Shown here in pieces: positions 32,840 to 43,493 of a stretch of DNA of 64,000 nt. Each line of letters opens with the position of its first letter. The stretch's first letter is position 1. The DNA comes from Lodderomyces elongisporus. Taxonomy: Eukaryota; Ascomycota; Pichiomycetes; Serinales; Debaryomycetaceae. Where the stretch lies: positions 496,001 through 560,000 of the forward strand of contig NC_083678.1 of the NCBI RefSeq assembly GCF_030384665.1, read 5' to 3'. Under the pieces are notes generated by a model, which was not told the DNA's origin, did not search any database, and was given only the letters and a program-made list of their open reading frames with translations. A program made the position numbers and the translations under genes.

Positions 32840-33247
32840 ATGATATACCTCAAGACACTTCTCAACGTGATAGACAACTCTGGTGCCCAAATCGTTGAAT
32901 GTATAAAGGTGTCTCGTCACGGTCCAAAAACAGCAGGAAACATTGGAGACATTATCACATGTGTCGTCAAGAAGGCACGTCCCGAACCTTTAGGTCCAGG
33001 TGGCAAAGTCAGCACACAATTAGCTAATAAAGTCAAGAGAAGAGACGTTTGTAAGGCAGTAATTGTAAGGCAGAAATCGCCGTTGAGAAGACCAGATGGT
33101 TCAGTGATTAGGTTTGATGATAATGCGTGTGTCTTGATCAACAAGAATAAGGAACCTATCGGTACAAGAATCAACTCAGTAGTGGCGAAAGAGTTGAGGG
33201 AAAGAGGCTTCAACAAGATTGCATCATTAGCACCAAGAACATGGTAG
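32840..33247 (+). CDS. MRPL38: Mitochondrial ribosomal protein uL14m (Mrpl38)
   Basis: Large-subunit mitochondrial ribosomal protein of the bacterial L14 family. The product is 135 aa (S. cerevisiae Mrpl38 138). The L14 signature is readable: IDNSGAQIVECIKV, GNIGDIITCVVKKARP, KVKRRDVCKAVIVRQK and the C-terminal GTRINSVVAKELRERGFNKIASLAP. There is no clear cleavable presequence, as in other L14m proteins. The start ATG has T at -3 but is the only in-frame choice that retains the L14 N-terminus (MIYLKTLLNVIDNSGA). It converges on MTR10 across about 280 bp that includes a TA run (33377-33398). Confidence 0.95.
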   Translation: MIYLKTLLNVIDNSGAQIVECIKVSRHGPKTAGNIGDIITCVVKKARPEPLGPGGKVSTQLANKVKRRDVCKAVIVRQKSPLRRPDGSVIRFDDNACVLINKNKEPIGTRINSVVAKELRERGFNKIASLAPRTW

Positions 33248-33530
33248 AATACTATCTGGAAATTTTACAGGTTTGTATATTTGAGTATTAGTCACGTTGG
33301 GGGAAGCAAGGTGTTATAGAGATGTATTTGACGTTGTTTTTTAATTATTTTCATGTAAATAATACATACATAAATAATATATATATATATATATATATTA
33401 TTACGCCGAAAGAAGTGAATATAATTTACTGAGATGAATCATTGATTTATAAAAGAATGAGCTAAAAAAGAAAACCATCACTACTTGTTCTTTAAAATTT
33501 CAACTCTTCTGCCGTCGTTTTTTCAGGTTT

Positions 33531-36413
33531 TCAAAATTCAGATCTTGGTGTCACGTTTTTCCTCAAATACCAGTTTATGAAATCTCTTAATGACGATCTG
33601 ACTCTCCTATTGTCCTTATTCTGCAATGCAATAGTAACGGTGCTAAACAAACGATCGCTTTCTTTGTCATTTACATTAGGTAATTGGTGTACTGCAAGTT
33701 TGAGCCAATTTATTGCCATTTCATTACTGGGCACAACAATAAGGATCTTCAAAATCAAGTCATTTGCATCCTGTTGTGCATCAGCAGGAAATTTGAAAAT
33801 TAATCCTTGTATTAATACTCTCAAAATTTCACCACCATGTGCATCCGCCACAAGAAACTGCTTAATTGCTTGTTTTAAACTCTCTGTATCCTGTTGTTCA
33901 AATAAAGAAATAGGTGGGTGCTCCAAACCCCACGAGACCAAGTCGATGAGGAAATGGATACATGAGATGATTGGATTGTACTCATTAATCACAGTTAATG
34001 TGATATCAACGACTTTTGAGATTGAATTCAACAAATCGTAATTCAAGATAAGTTTGAATGGGAAAAACATCAATAAATCATTCAACATGCGGAAGAAATC
34101 TTCAATAACATCAGGGTGCAGCCTAACTTCTGTCTCGCTCTTGTGACTCGAGAAATGCTCAAAAAAGGATTGACATTGTTGTAATCCAAATTCGTAGACT
34201 GCAGTTGTGATTTCAGGAGATGAAAATTCATCGTCTCCAAATACTCTAATGACTACACCAGTGACCCACAAGTAACACCCATAGTGAGTTTGATTGAAGC
34301 CTTGGTGCAACACTTCGGCAATTTGCGGCAATAAGGGGTTCAAGTAGGAACTAAGCGATAATATTGCGGTCTTGAACAATTTCATACAAGCTTCGTTAAT
34401 TGCAAGTGACTGTTGAAATTGATTCAAGATTGATGTGGTTAATGGCCAGATTTTTTCAATAAATAAAGTGGCGATAGGATACGTTGGTTTTTCAAACTCA
34501 TTGATCTTCAAGACGTTTACAAAAATGGTGATAATCTCAAGTTGCTCAGCAATTTCCTTATTCGATGCATCCGAAACTGTGCCAGATGACAAGCTTTGCA
34601 AATTATCTATTGTTGGCTGCAAAAACATCTCCGAGGTTTTGTACAAGTTTTCCTCTGGTACTTTGGCAACGACATGAGCAAGACCTTCCATCAATTCATA
34701 ATTAGACTCAAGATCAACTTGATTCCGCACTTGTCCGTAAAGCAAATACAACTGTTCCAAATAGTTGACAAGAAGCTCTGCACAATCCTGGCAAAAGTAC
34801 ATCAACGCATGCGAGGTGGCCATCATTATCTCATTGTTGTTGTTGGCTACCTCGAAACCTTTGGTGATATATTGAAGTTGCGGCTCCAAAAACTCCGGGT
34901 TCTTTGCAGTCCACTCAGTGTATCTTCCCAACACCAATGTTGCTGCGTACCTGACTTTTGGATGTTCTGGTAATCTTACCAAATATGACATGATTGTGGG
35001 CAAGATGGTGTGTTCTTTTTTAGGAACTTCTTTTGCCATTGTTCTCATTGAGAAAAGGGGAGCTTCGAGCGATTGCCATTGACCTTGCAGGCTTGCCAAT
35101 ATACTTTGGATTTGCTGGAAAGGTACTTCCAATGCCTTTGATGCTCCCACAACGGCGCAACAATCTTTTAAAACATCGCCCATTTCGTATCTGAATTCTT
35201 TAAATTTATCTTCCTGTTCTTTATCGCCGTCAAACAAGTTGTTGGTGATATCTCCTTCGACTATGGGGTACGTTAAAAGTGCAATGATGATGCTAATAAG
35301 TTTGAGGTAAACTTCCTTAAATTCATTTCTTGCCTCTTCAAATTTCGGCATAACAATCAATTGCTTGAGCAAGAACCAAAATTGGAACGTGTATTTCACC
35401 ACATCCAAATCTTCTTTGTTGTTGGTACATTCCAAAAGGATCTCAACGAGTGGTTTAAAGTGTTTTGGATTTCTCGCAATGAGTGCATGCCATGACTCTC
35501 CACATTCAACATAAAGTCTAGTCAATCCGTCTACTTTCTCAGGATCCTCCAACTGATCTGGATTATCGTGCATGAATTTGTTTAGTTGGACTATTTGTTG
35601 GTAAAGTGCGTCAATTATTTGGTAATTGTCAATGTCCCTTGTTTCTCTAATGATTGTCACCAAACATTCGATTGCCTTGTCAAATGTGCCATCATGTGTT
35701 AAACTTTGAAAAATTAGTGCGGTTAAAGATTGGATGTTGAGGATTTGCTCTACTGGGGCTTCAGTGATCCAACTGTTTAAACAATCCAATATGGCTGCGT
35801 TGAGTGTAGGATTTTGTTGTGTGTTGCTTTCGGCAAGGTGTTTCAATACGGTAATAACTGGTTCTACTTGGTCTGTGATCAACTCTGCCGACCTTTGGTT
35901 ATACTCCTCATCTGTCAAATGCGACTTTTTGACATCTGATAATTCTTCTGGTAAAATTTTCAAAAACTCCAATAGCACATATGTGAGTTCGGATGATTCC
36001 GATAGACTCGTCACTATTTCACCCGTGGCATTCTTCCATGAAAGATATTGTAATGCTAATTGCGACATTGCTACTGCCAATTGTGTCCTTATAAGCTTTT
36101 CACTTGGTGCATGGTATAGTTTGAGTAGGCTCAAAACAGAGCTTTTCAATGCTTCGTAGTCGGCTTCTTGGATTTGACTAGAGAGATCGTAAATGATCTT
36201 GGATCTTAGTGTTTGTGCAGCAAATAGTTGTAGTTGCACATTGCCATCGGATGATTTTTTGCTCAATATTTGGTGTACTGTGGGCCATGCCTCTTGTGAT
36301 TTCTGAAACTGTTCAAGGAAATGAGTTGCATTGAGCTTGTCATCTCTCGATGCGTTGGAGTACATTGTCGTCAATGCATTATTGAGCTCGGGTAAGATAT
36401 TGTTAGAAGCCAT
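33531..36413 (-). CDS. MTR10: Importin-beta family nuclear import receptor Mtr10 (transportin-SR)
   Basis: Karyopherin beta that imports SR-like mRNA-binding proteins such as Npl3 and takes part in tRNA retrograde import. The first ATG is at 36413 (MASNNILPELNNALTTMYSN); six further upstream codons exist only with a TTG start. The 960 aa length matches S. cerevisiae Mtr10 (972). The N-terminal importin-beta domain (about 25-90: ATHFLEQFQKSQEAWPTVHQ, QLFAAQTLRSKI) is followed by HEAT repeats throughout. The C-terminus RRVRSSLRDFINWYLRKN matches the conserved end of the Mtr10/TNPO3 group. It is divergent from GUK1. Confidence 0.95.
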   Translation of the reverse strand: MASNNILPELNNALTTMYSNASRDDKLNATHFLEQFQKSQEAWPTVHQILSKKSSDGNVQLQLFAAQTLRSKIIYDLSSQIQEADYEALKSSVLSLLKLYHAPSEKLIRTQLAVAMSQLALQYLSWKNATGEIVTSLSESSELTYVLLEFLKILPEELSDVKKSHLTDEEYNQRSAELITDQVEPVITVLKHLAESNTQQNPTLNAAILDCLNSWITEAPVEQILNIQSLTALIFQSLTHDGTFDKAIECLVTIIRETRDIDNYQIIDALYQQIVQLNKFMHDNPDQLEDPEKVDGLTRLYVECGESWHALIARNPKHFKPLVEILLECTNNKEDLDVVKYTFQFWFLLKQLIVMPKFEEARNEFKEVYLKLISIIIALLTYPIVEGDITNNLFDGDKEQEDKFKEFRYEMGDVLKDCCAVVGASKALEVPFQQIQSILASLQGQWQSLEAPLFSMRTMAKEVPKKEHTILPTIMSYLVRLPEHPKVRYAATLVLGRYTEWTAKNPEFLEPQLQYITKGFEVANNNNEIMMATSHALMYFCQDCAELLVNYLEQLYLLYGQVRNQVDLESNYELMEGLAHVVAKVPEENLYKTSEMFLQPTIDNLQSLSSGTVSDASNKEIAEQLEIITIFVNVLKINEFEKPTYPIATLFIEKIWPLTTSILNQFQQSLAINEACMKLFKTAILSLSSYLNPLLPQIAEVLHQGFNQTHYGCYLWVTGVVIRVFGDDEFSSPEITTAVYEFGLQQCQSFFEHFSSHKSETEVRLHPDVIEDFFRMLNDLLMFFPFKLILNYDLLNSISKVVDITLTVINEYNPIISCIHFLIDLVSWGLEHPPISLFEQQDTESLKQAIKQFLVADAHGGEILRVLIQGLIFKFPADAQQDANDLILKILIVVPSNEMAINWLKLAVHQLPNVNDKESDRLFSTVTIALQNKDNRRVRSSLRDFINWYLRKNVTPRSEF

Positions 36414-37515
36414 TGCTGATGATATATGCAAGTGAAATTAGAAAATAAAGAAAAAAAACAAAGTTATATTTGTATGTTTAATAAGAGAACTCGGCTTTTA
36501 TAATGATAATGACAATGACAGTGACAATGACAATGGCGATGAATGGTTCTGATGACTTTCGATCCTAGATGATGTATAAAAATTAGCAGTTAAGAGAGAC
36601 AGTTTTGTTTTTTCAGCTCGATTCCGTTATTTTCTTCATTGATTCCAATTGCACACGACTTTCTTTCACTAAGACACACACAGACACACACACACTCTCT
36701 CCATTTTCTTTTTTCTTCTCAAATATTCTTTCCTTTAGTAAATTTTGCGCTTTTTTGTTAACGATTTAGTATTCAATATTTGGTTGCGATATTTTGTAGG
36801 CACACATAATAACAAATCACGTGATTCCATCACAAACTTATACTTCTTTTACATCCATCAACTCGATGGTAATTCAACTCAGCAGTTGAAAAAAAATTGT
36901 TGGTGTAATGTTATTGCAGTGTTGCGTTCAACTCACAGTTTCAGTGCTATACTTGAATACATTTAGCCAAATCGCCAAAGCAATATCAAAGAATGAGAAG
37001 AATGTTTTTGAGGAAAGTACATACACATACACACACATATATATAGACACACAAACTAACCTTTATTGAACAAAACTATTATGTAAATCAACGGACTTTA
37101 TCGTACAAATACGAAAATTTGATTTTATTTTTGGCCAATACTGAGTTTTAAGTTGTCTATTTTTTTTTCCTGTATTTACTTTCGTCTTATTAATTAGCTT
37201 AATGAAGTTATTGTTTTTTGCACATTATTTGTCTTGACTCCAACGCGTCTCAATTCGGCTTATTCCATGGCTCCACGCATACCTTGAAGGAAGAGAAAGC
37301 CAAAAAAAAAAAAAGGAAAAAAAAATGAAAAGGAAAAATTGTGACATACTAAAAGTACACAGAAATACATGAAAGATACACACGCAAGCATCGAGACAGA
37401 CCAAAACACACGCCACACACACACACTGTAAACACACACTGCAAACACACACACACACTGCACACAAAAAAAAAAAATTTGGGCACGGACTTCTTCATAC
37501 GTGGAAAAATCCTGA
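36414..37515. other. Divergent intergenic region MTR10 / GUK1
   Basis: About 1.1 kb. It holds imperfect GACAAT repeats (36502-36541), CACACA tracts (36674-36695 and 37380-37462), a perfect palindromic E-box TCACGTGA (36817-36824, a possible Cbf1/bHLH site) and an A-rich tract (37302-37325). A 7-codon upstream ORF (ATGGCTCCACGC..., 37267-37287) could lie in the GUK1 leader if transcription starts far upstream. No other gene is seen. Confidence 0.6.
36817..36824. promoter_or_regulatory. Palindromic E-box TCACGTGA
   Basis: Exact 8-bp palindrome around CACGTG, roughly 400 bp from MTR10 and 690 bp from GUK1. Candidate bHLH (Cbf1/Tye7-type) site; function inferred only. Confidence 0.4.
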
Positions 37516-38208
37516 ATGTTGTTTACCATTGCAATCCGGCCGATAGCTAAACTTGTCTCACCCACAACGACTTTGGTCAAACCCATATCTTTAGCATCCA
37601 CACATTTGCCCATACCCTTTTTCATCAGAATGTCTTCCTCTTCCACAGCTCCAACTAGACCAGTTGTCATTTCTGGTCCTTCAGGAACAGGTAAATCTAC
37701 ACTTTTGAAGAAGCTTTTCGCCGAACATCCAGACACTTTTGGTTTCTCCGTTTCCAACACTACAAGAAAACCAAGAGAAGGTGAAGTCAATGGTAAAGAT
37801 TATCATTTCAGCACAGTTGAGGAATTCAAAAAACTTATAGACGAAGACAAATTTATTGAATGGGCTCAGTTTTCCGGTAACTATTACGGTACTACCGTAA
37901 AAGCTGTTAAAGATGTGCTCGAACAGGGTAAGATCTGTCTTTTGGATATTGATATGCAAGGTGTCAAGTCCGTTAAAAAGACAGATTTGAATGCAAGATA
38001 CTTGTTTGTTAGTCCCCCATCCATTGAAGAGTTGAGAAACCGTTTATCAGGAAGAGGTACCGAGACAGACGAAAGTTTAGAAAAGAGAATCGCTGCTGCG
38101 GCTGGTGAAATGGAATATGCACAAACTGGTGCTCATGACTTGATCATTGTCAATGACGATTTGGATAGAGCATATGCAGAGTTTAAGAAGTTCATCTTGG
38201 ACCAGTAA
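37516..38208 (+). CDS. GUK1: Guanylate kinase, with possible mitochondrial N-terminal extension
   Basis: Converts GMP to GDP with ATP. The enzyme core starts at a second ATG, 37630 ([20 protein letters not shown]), and is 192 aa, matching S. cerevisiae Guk1 (187). It has a P-loop GPSGTGKST and the GMP-binding motifs [18 protein letters not shown] and GNYYGT, then [12 protein letters not shown] and the lid [13 protein letters not shown]. An in-frame ATG at 37516 adds 38 residues ([16 protein letters not shown]...) rich in Ser, Thr, Arg, Lys and hydrophobics with no acidic residue, like a mitochondrial presequence. The first ATG has T at -3 and the second has A at -3, so leaky scanning could give both forms. 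A stop codon directly precedes the first ATG. Confidence 0.93.
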   Translation: MLFTIAIRPIAKLVSPTTTLVKPISLASTHLPIPFFIRMSSSSTAPTRPVVISGPSGTGKSTLLKKLFAEHPDTFGFSVSNTTRKPREGEVNGKDYHFSTVEEFKKLIDEDKFIEWAQFSGNYYGTTVKAVKDVLEQGKICLLDIDMQGVKSVKKTDLNARYLFVSPPSIEELRNRLSGRGTETDESLEKRIAAAAGEMEYAQTGAHDLIIVNDDLDRAYAEFKKFILDQ

Positions 38209-38837
38209 AAAGAGAAATCATAAAAAAGCAAAGAACAAGAACAGAAAAGATGGAGGAAGGGAGCAAACTAGAGATGGTGTATAGCAATAATTTGAGGAGA
38301 TTGAGATAATTGAAAGAAATTTGAAAAAAAAAAGAATAAAATGTATTGAATTAATCAATGAAAATTATAACATGTAAGATCCTATTATGTAAAACTTATA
38401 TGTAAACTTGTATGTAAAGCCTTGAGCCATTTCGATTGGTCAGTATAAATTCAAGTGGATCCTTTTGTTAGTGAGCCAATTTCGGCAATTTTATATGCTC
38501 TATCTATCCATATATATATATATATATATATATACTATAGACATATCTTGTCCGTCACGGCAACTCCCGCATCTGCTATGCTTGCTCGCGCGCTTGGTCG
38601 TTGAGAGAATGAGCTGTACGTGTGCGAGCTATATATATATACATATGTGTGTATGTACGTGTGTGGCAGTCAGCTAGCACATTGCGGCGTATTATATCTC
38701 ACGAGTACTAAAATTGGATATACCAATTGTAATTAAGATTATATCCACCACCTACACAAATCTTTTCATTTCATTTCAATACTATTATTTATTGATTTAT
38801 TCATCCTTAAACTAACAAAAATAAAAACAAACACAAG
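38209..38837 (+). other. GUK1 terminator / RCF1 promoter
   Basis: About 630 bp between tandem genes. It has an A-rich tail after GUK1, a TA dinucleotide run (38511-38534), a second short TA run (38631-38640) and TTTCATTTCATTTC before RCF1. No gene is seen. Confidence 0.65.
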
Positions 38838-39569
38838 ATGACACAGAGACTTCCATCATCCATGTCCTTTGGCGAAGAAGAGTATGTGCTTTACAAATAA
38901 TCGGATCAAGGCAGTCGTGAATACATGTAAATGCGTATAAGAGTGTATATGAGTGTGTGTGTGTGGGGAAGAGGGAGAAATGATGTTTCACACCTTGCAA
39001 ACCAATTTGAAGTCAGATGCTCCCAATAGCTTCACCACTTTTATAACCAACGACAGAGCCTTTTACTCGGTTTTCTGTTTTTTAATTAGTTTATCCAAAG
39101 GAAAACAATATGTACTAACATTTACGTTTTTTTTTTCTTTCTATGTAGAGAGCCTGATGTTCTTCAAAAAATGATGCAAAAGTGCAAGGAACAACCATTT
39201 GTGCCTATTGGGTCATTGCTCACTGCTGGTGCGGTGATTCTTGCTGCTCGTTCAATGAAGCGTGGTGAGAAATTGAAAACGCAAAAGTACTTTCGTTATC
39301 GTATCGGCTTTCAGTTAGCAACCTTGATTGCTTTGGTTGCCGGTGGTGTCACATTGGGCCAGTCATCTTTAGAACAGAAGAAAACCAAAGAAGATCAATT
39401 GAGAGAAAAGGCCAAATTGAGAGAGAAGTTATGGGTAGAGGAATTGGAAAGAAGAGACGCCATCATTCAAGCTAGAAAGCAAAGATTGGAAGAGTCAAAA
39501 AAGGAGTTGCGTGACTTGGCAAAGCAAGGATTTGAAGATGAAAGAGAAGTAGATCAAGGAAAGAAGTAG
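38838..39569 (+). CDS. RCF1: Respiratory supercomplex factor 1 (Rcf1), HIG1 domain, spliced
   Basis: Inner-membrane HIG1-family protein that supports cytochrome c oxidase assembly and III-IV supercomplexes. Two exons: 38838-38881 and 39149-39569, coding length 465 nt, 154 aa. Exon 1 encodes [15 protein letters not shown], which restores the Rcf1-like MPSS...FGE N-terminus absent from the ORF at 39171. The core [23 protein letters not shown] (about 26-48) and [20 protein letters not shown] (about 62-81) are the two HIG1 membrane helices with the conserved QKYFRYR motif between. The C-terminal half is a charged coiled-coil helix ([19 protein letters not shown]). The intron uses GTATGT, TACTAAC and TAG. 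Confidence 0.95.
38882..39148 (+). other. RCF1: Spliceosomal intron in RCF1 (267 nt)
   Basis: Donor GTATGT at 38882, perfect branch-point TACTAAC at 39113-39119, pyrimidine tract, and acceptor TAG ending at 39148. Splicing joins phase-2 exon ends and gives a continuous Rcf1 reading frame. The unspliced exon 1 frame reaches a stop codon within the intron. Confidence 0.95.
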
Positions 39570-41105
39570 CAAGGTCTATTATTATAAGGGACTTTAGCAG
39601 TGTTTATGAATGTTGGATTCGCCCTATGTGTGTGTGTTTTTTTTTTTGGGCATGAAATTTTTGTTTCTTTCATTCTTGAGACAAGGAACAGTAAAGATCA
39701 AAAAAAAAAAGATCAAAAAAAAAGGATCAAAAGCAGGGACCAAGTTCAACTCTTCAAACATTCAGTATTTGCATTTAGATATTATCGCACACTTTGCATA
39801 GAGGGCTATTAAAACCTGCCTTGCTCATTATTGCTCGCCCATTTGTCATTTGTCTGCGCTTGTAAATAGATTATGTTTTTTTTTATATATATTTTTTGTA
39901 TATTGTATAATAGCAACGACCGTGTATCAGAAGCAGTTTCTATCTCTATCTAAAGCATTTGCAAATGCTTCTGGGTCAACAATCAGTTGGTCTTTTCATC
40001 AAGTTGTTCATCTTTTGATATTTCATAATATCACCTGCAAAGAATAAATGTATATATATATATATATATATATATGATAATGGTAAAATGTTTGACATCT
40101 TCCTCGACGTTCAAATCATTGGTGTATTGAATAGATTCATGAAATCCTCTGACTTGTTTGTTTGTTTGTGTGCAAGTGGAAAAAATAAATGGTTTCCAAT
40201 AATTGACCCGTGGTAACGTGAAGCAGCTCATGCTCTATAGATTATACCTCCTAATGTGGTTCCATAAACTGCTTGAGCTTTTCGTATTCGTAAATACCAT
40301 TTTTTTTTAGCTCTATTTGATTTTGTAATACTCTTTTCCGCTATATTTCTTTCTTTCAACATTGGACAATAATGGGAAAGAAGGGATCATATTAATTTTG
40401 TTTCTTTCATGGTTGGTCTTGTCTAAATGACTAGAAAACATCATCAATCTATTTGTAGCAGAAACGTTTCTCATTGTGGAATTTAATGTACGAATTAACG
40501 GTGATAGAATTAGTATGACTTATGGGAAACAACCAAGTCAAAGTATTTAAAAAACTAGGTTAATTATAGCCAGTGGTTTTCAGAACAAGAAATCAAACTG
40601 AATGAAAGAAACAAAAAAAAAAAGAAGAAGAAGAAAATATGAAAAGAAAACACATTGGCGAAACAAAATTACAATTTATAAATATTGCAAAGGATGGCAT
40701 GTTATTCTATATATGGTTATTAGTTGCAATTTTTTTTTCTTTTTTTTTTTTTTTGATTTGGATATCCAGAATAAGCGTAATTGTGTAAGATTTTCAGAGA
40801 GTGTGTCAATTGCAGCATATCTCGTGACTTCGGACTTAATACCATTCAAGAAATAGAAAAAAAAAAGAAGAACAAAAAAATATGAACAAAAAAACAGAAA
40901 ACAAAAAATAAGAAACAAACCAACGAATTAATGGAATACTTACAACCCCACGTTTATTTTCTCTTTTTGTTTTCTTCCCTTGATACTTGAATACATTTCA
41001 ACACATTTCAATACATTTGCTTTAAGCTTAGCTTTTGAATCATATGACATGTATATACTTTATTCTAACCACACTAACTAAACTCTTTCTCCTCTTCCCT
41101 TGTTC
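39570..41105. other. Gene-free 1.5 kb convergent region
   Basis: No ORF with recognisable protein between converging RCF1 and the exomer gene. It contains poly-T and poly-A runs (39638-39650, 39700-39725, 40735-40755, 40858-40915), a TA run (40052-40075) and CATTTCAAT/ACATTT repeats (40993-41015). Neither flank needs a promoter here, so the length is notable for a yeast. Confidence 0.6.
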
Positions 41106-43493
41106 TTAATCAGCGTTGCTCAAATTATATAATTTTATATAGTCATCATTCAAATCTTTCATCATCTCAACGACACCGTGATTTCCAATAGTGTCGAATT
41201 TATCCTTGCTTCCATCTTTCAGGGAGCTACTGCCGCCGCTTAATGCACTACCACTACCGTGTCCAGTAAATTTGCCCTCGTTGTATAATGCCTTGATGGA
41301 ACTTTCAATCTTTAATGAACCTTCCCAAGCAACTAAATCACTCAAACTCAAGAGCAAAAATGGCGAGAAATCAGAATACCATCTGTGGTTCCACACCAAA
41401 AGTTTGACTATACTTTCCAAAATCTTTTCATTTAACTGGTTCATCAACTTTGAGTAATTTTGAATATAATTCGCCGACAGCGACGACAGATGCAGCAGCA
41501 GACCTTGTGAGACGGGTGCATTTCTTGTAAGCAATCTGTTACGCTCTTTCAAGTAATACTTTAACATTTCAGTTTGTGATTTCGCAGAAAATCGCCCACT
41601 TAATGCATTGGCAAATGCTGCCGAACCTTCTTTGAAATGTTTCAACCTATAAGCAATAGACCCTAGGATCTCCCATTCCAATGTCGTCTTTTTATACTCC
41701 ATCTGCTGTGCTTGAAAGTGTAAGGATTCGGCTTGCCACACAGTGTATGCACGCAAGTCTTCGTACAATAGCATAAACAAATTGTCCAACCATCTTTCAC
41801 AAAGTCTCTTTTTTCTAAACTCATCTTCATACTCTTGATCAGCAATTGTGTTGGCGTCATTTGCAGTTGCAGTTGCAGTTGCAGTTGCATTCGCACTGTC
41901 GGTTCCAATGCCAGAGGCAGCAGCAGCAGCTGCTGTTGCTGGTGTTTCTTCTCCAAGATTGCTTTCAGTGTGTCTTTCTTGTATTGGAGATTTAACACCA
42001 GTAGTGGAGTCAACATCGCTCTCCAAATTGGCCGTGCTATCGTCGCTCACTTTAACATTGTTGACATTCACCGACGAGAGAGTTGAACTTTTTCGTAAAT
42101 GTCCATTGGCAGCAGCAGCTTTTCTATCCTTTCTATATTCTTCTTCCATAACAAATACTTTTGCACGGTACTTCAACAATTGTTCCCAGCCGGTCTTGGC
42201 AACAATTTCTGTCAACAAGTCATATGCCTTGGCATATGTAGATTTAAGGTTGGCTGCAGGTAAGTTTACCAACTGTGGGTCCAAATTCTTGTGCTCATAA
42301 CTGATATCGTTGCTTTGCAAATTTGATACCTCATCCATAGTGACATCCAATGGCGACGGCAAGTGCAAGTCTTCGTGTGATCTAATTGGAACAACTCTTT
42401 TCAATTGGTACTTCTCCTTGTGTGAATTCATTGGACACGAGTTTAATGTCAATAATGCGTTCTCATAGTCGCTCAACTTGGTATAGCATTTGACCAAGAC
42501 TGACCACGTCAAAAAGTCCGAAGGTGATGATTTCACTGCCTGTTTGGCAATTTCAAGTGCCAAATCTGGTTTCTTTTTGTCCAAACAATATTCAGCTTGC
42601 AACACCAACAAATTCGAGTCCCTTTTGTTGTCGCTGATCCCTTTGTACATTGTCTTTACAGCTTCAATCTCGTCCTGCTTCAACAACTGGAGCTTAGCGA
42701 TAATTGACACCACACTGGGCTCAATCTTGTATAATCTATCCAAAATCTCCAATCCTCGATCATAAGATTGTGTCAACTGAATCACTTTGATAAAACCATC
42801 AATTAAATAGTTGTTGATCAATGTAGGCAGTGGAATATCAACTGAGCTGCCCAACTTGGTACCTTGGAAAAACAACTCTTCAAACCCATGTAAAAAGTCG
42901 TTTAACAATTCCTTTGATGTAATACCATTGTTAAATGGGTTAATTTTCCTAATCTCAACAACTCCCCCGACCTTATTGACATCATCGCCATCTTCACTCT
43001 CTAAAATACTTCTCACAATAGCGGTAACAAATGTTTCTAACCAGAACTTTTCCATCTGGTCCGCATTGACTTTATCCTGTATCTGTTTCCCATCCTGGTT
43101 CAATACTTGAATCTCAAATTTGCCCGGGATATGCACAGTTACCCTCATATCAACTTTACTGAATGCGTTGAATGAACAATACGTCAATTGGGGAACTTTC
43201 CAATGTTTCTTTTCGCCAAACCAGTATTGCAGTTTAGAAGTCATCAAGTTAGCTAAACTTTGTAAATGAGCAGCAATGGAGGCTATCGAGGATGTGTCCA
43301 CACCAGTAAAGTACAAGAAAGTACCAATCTCGCCATTTTCTCTTTTGGCGTTAATGGAATGCTTATAAATGTTACATAAATCCGGAGGGCCCAATTCGAT
43401 AAATTGCTGTAATCGTGCAGTACGCTCGACCAAACATGCGCCTGGGTATTCCTCTTTAACTTCAGGAAGTGATCCTAATGTAGTTGGAAGCAT
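41106..43493 (-). CDS. Exomer cargo adaptor of the ChAP family (Chs6/Bch1/Bud7-like)
   Basis: Subunit of the Arf1-dependent exomer coat at the trans-Golgi network. It selects cargo such as chitin synthase Chs3 for plasma-membrane delivery. The product is 795 aa, close to S. cerevisiae Bch1/Bud7/Chs6 (724-765). The N-terminal block (LGPPDLCNIYKHSINA, GEIGTFLYFTGVDTSSIAS) and the TPR-like helical middle (AEYCLDKKKPDLALEIAKQA, LTWSVLVKCYTKLSDYENAL) are characteristic. A low-complexity acidic/Ala-Thr linker (about 475-550, with an ATATAT run encoded by TTGCAG repeats) precedes the conserved C-terminal half. Which of the paralogues it corresponds to cannot be told from sequence alone, so no symbol is given. 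Confidence 0.9.
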   Translation of the reverse strand: MLPTTLGSLPEVKEEYPGACLVERTARLQQFIELGPPDLCNIYKHSINAKRENGEIGTFLYFTGVDTSSIASIAAHLQSLANLMTSKLQYWFGEKKHWKVPQLTYCSFNAFSKVDMRVTVHIPGKFEIQVLNQDGKQIQDKVNADQMEKFWLETFVTAIVRSILESEDGDDVNKVGGVVEIRKINPFNNGITSKELLNDFLHGFEELFFQGTKLGSSVDIPLPTLINNYLIDGFIKVIQLTQSYDRGLEILDRLYKIEPSVVSIIAKLQLLKQDEIEAVKTMYKGISDNKRDSNLLVLQAEYCLDKKKPDLALEIAKQAVKSSPSDFLTWSVLVKCYTKLSDYENALLTLNSCPMNSHKEKYQLKRVVPIRSHEDLHLPSPLDVTMDEVSNLQSNDISYEHKNLDPQLVNLPAANLKSTYAKAYDLLTEIVAKTGWEQLLKYRAKVFVMEEEYRKDRKAAAANGHLRKSSTLSSVNVNNVKVSDDSTANLESDVDSTTGVKSPIQERHTESNLGEETPATAAAAAASGIGTDSANATATATATANDANTIADQEYEDEFRKKRLCERWLDNLFMLLYEDLRAYTVWQAESLHFQAQQMEYKKTTLEWEILGSIAYRLKHFKEGSAAFANALSGRFSAKSQTEMLKYYLKERNRLLTRNAPVSQGLLLHLSSLSANYIQNYSKLMNQLNEKILESIVKLLVWNHRWYSDFSPFLLLSLSDLVAWEGSLKIESSIKALYNEGKFTGHGSGSALSGGSSSLKDGSKDKFDTIGNHGVVEMMKDLNDDYIKLYNLSNAD

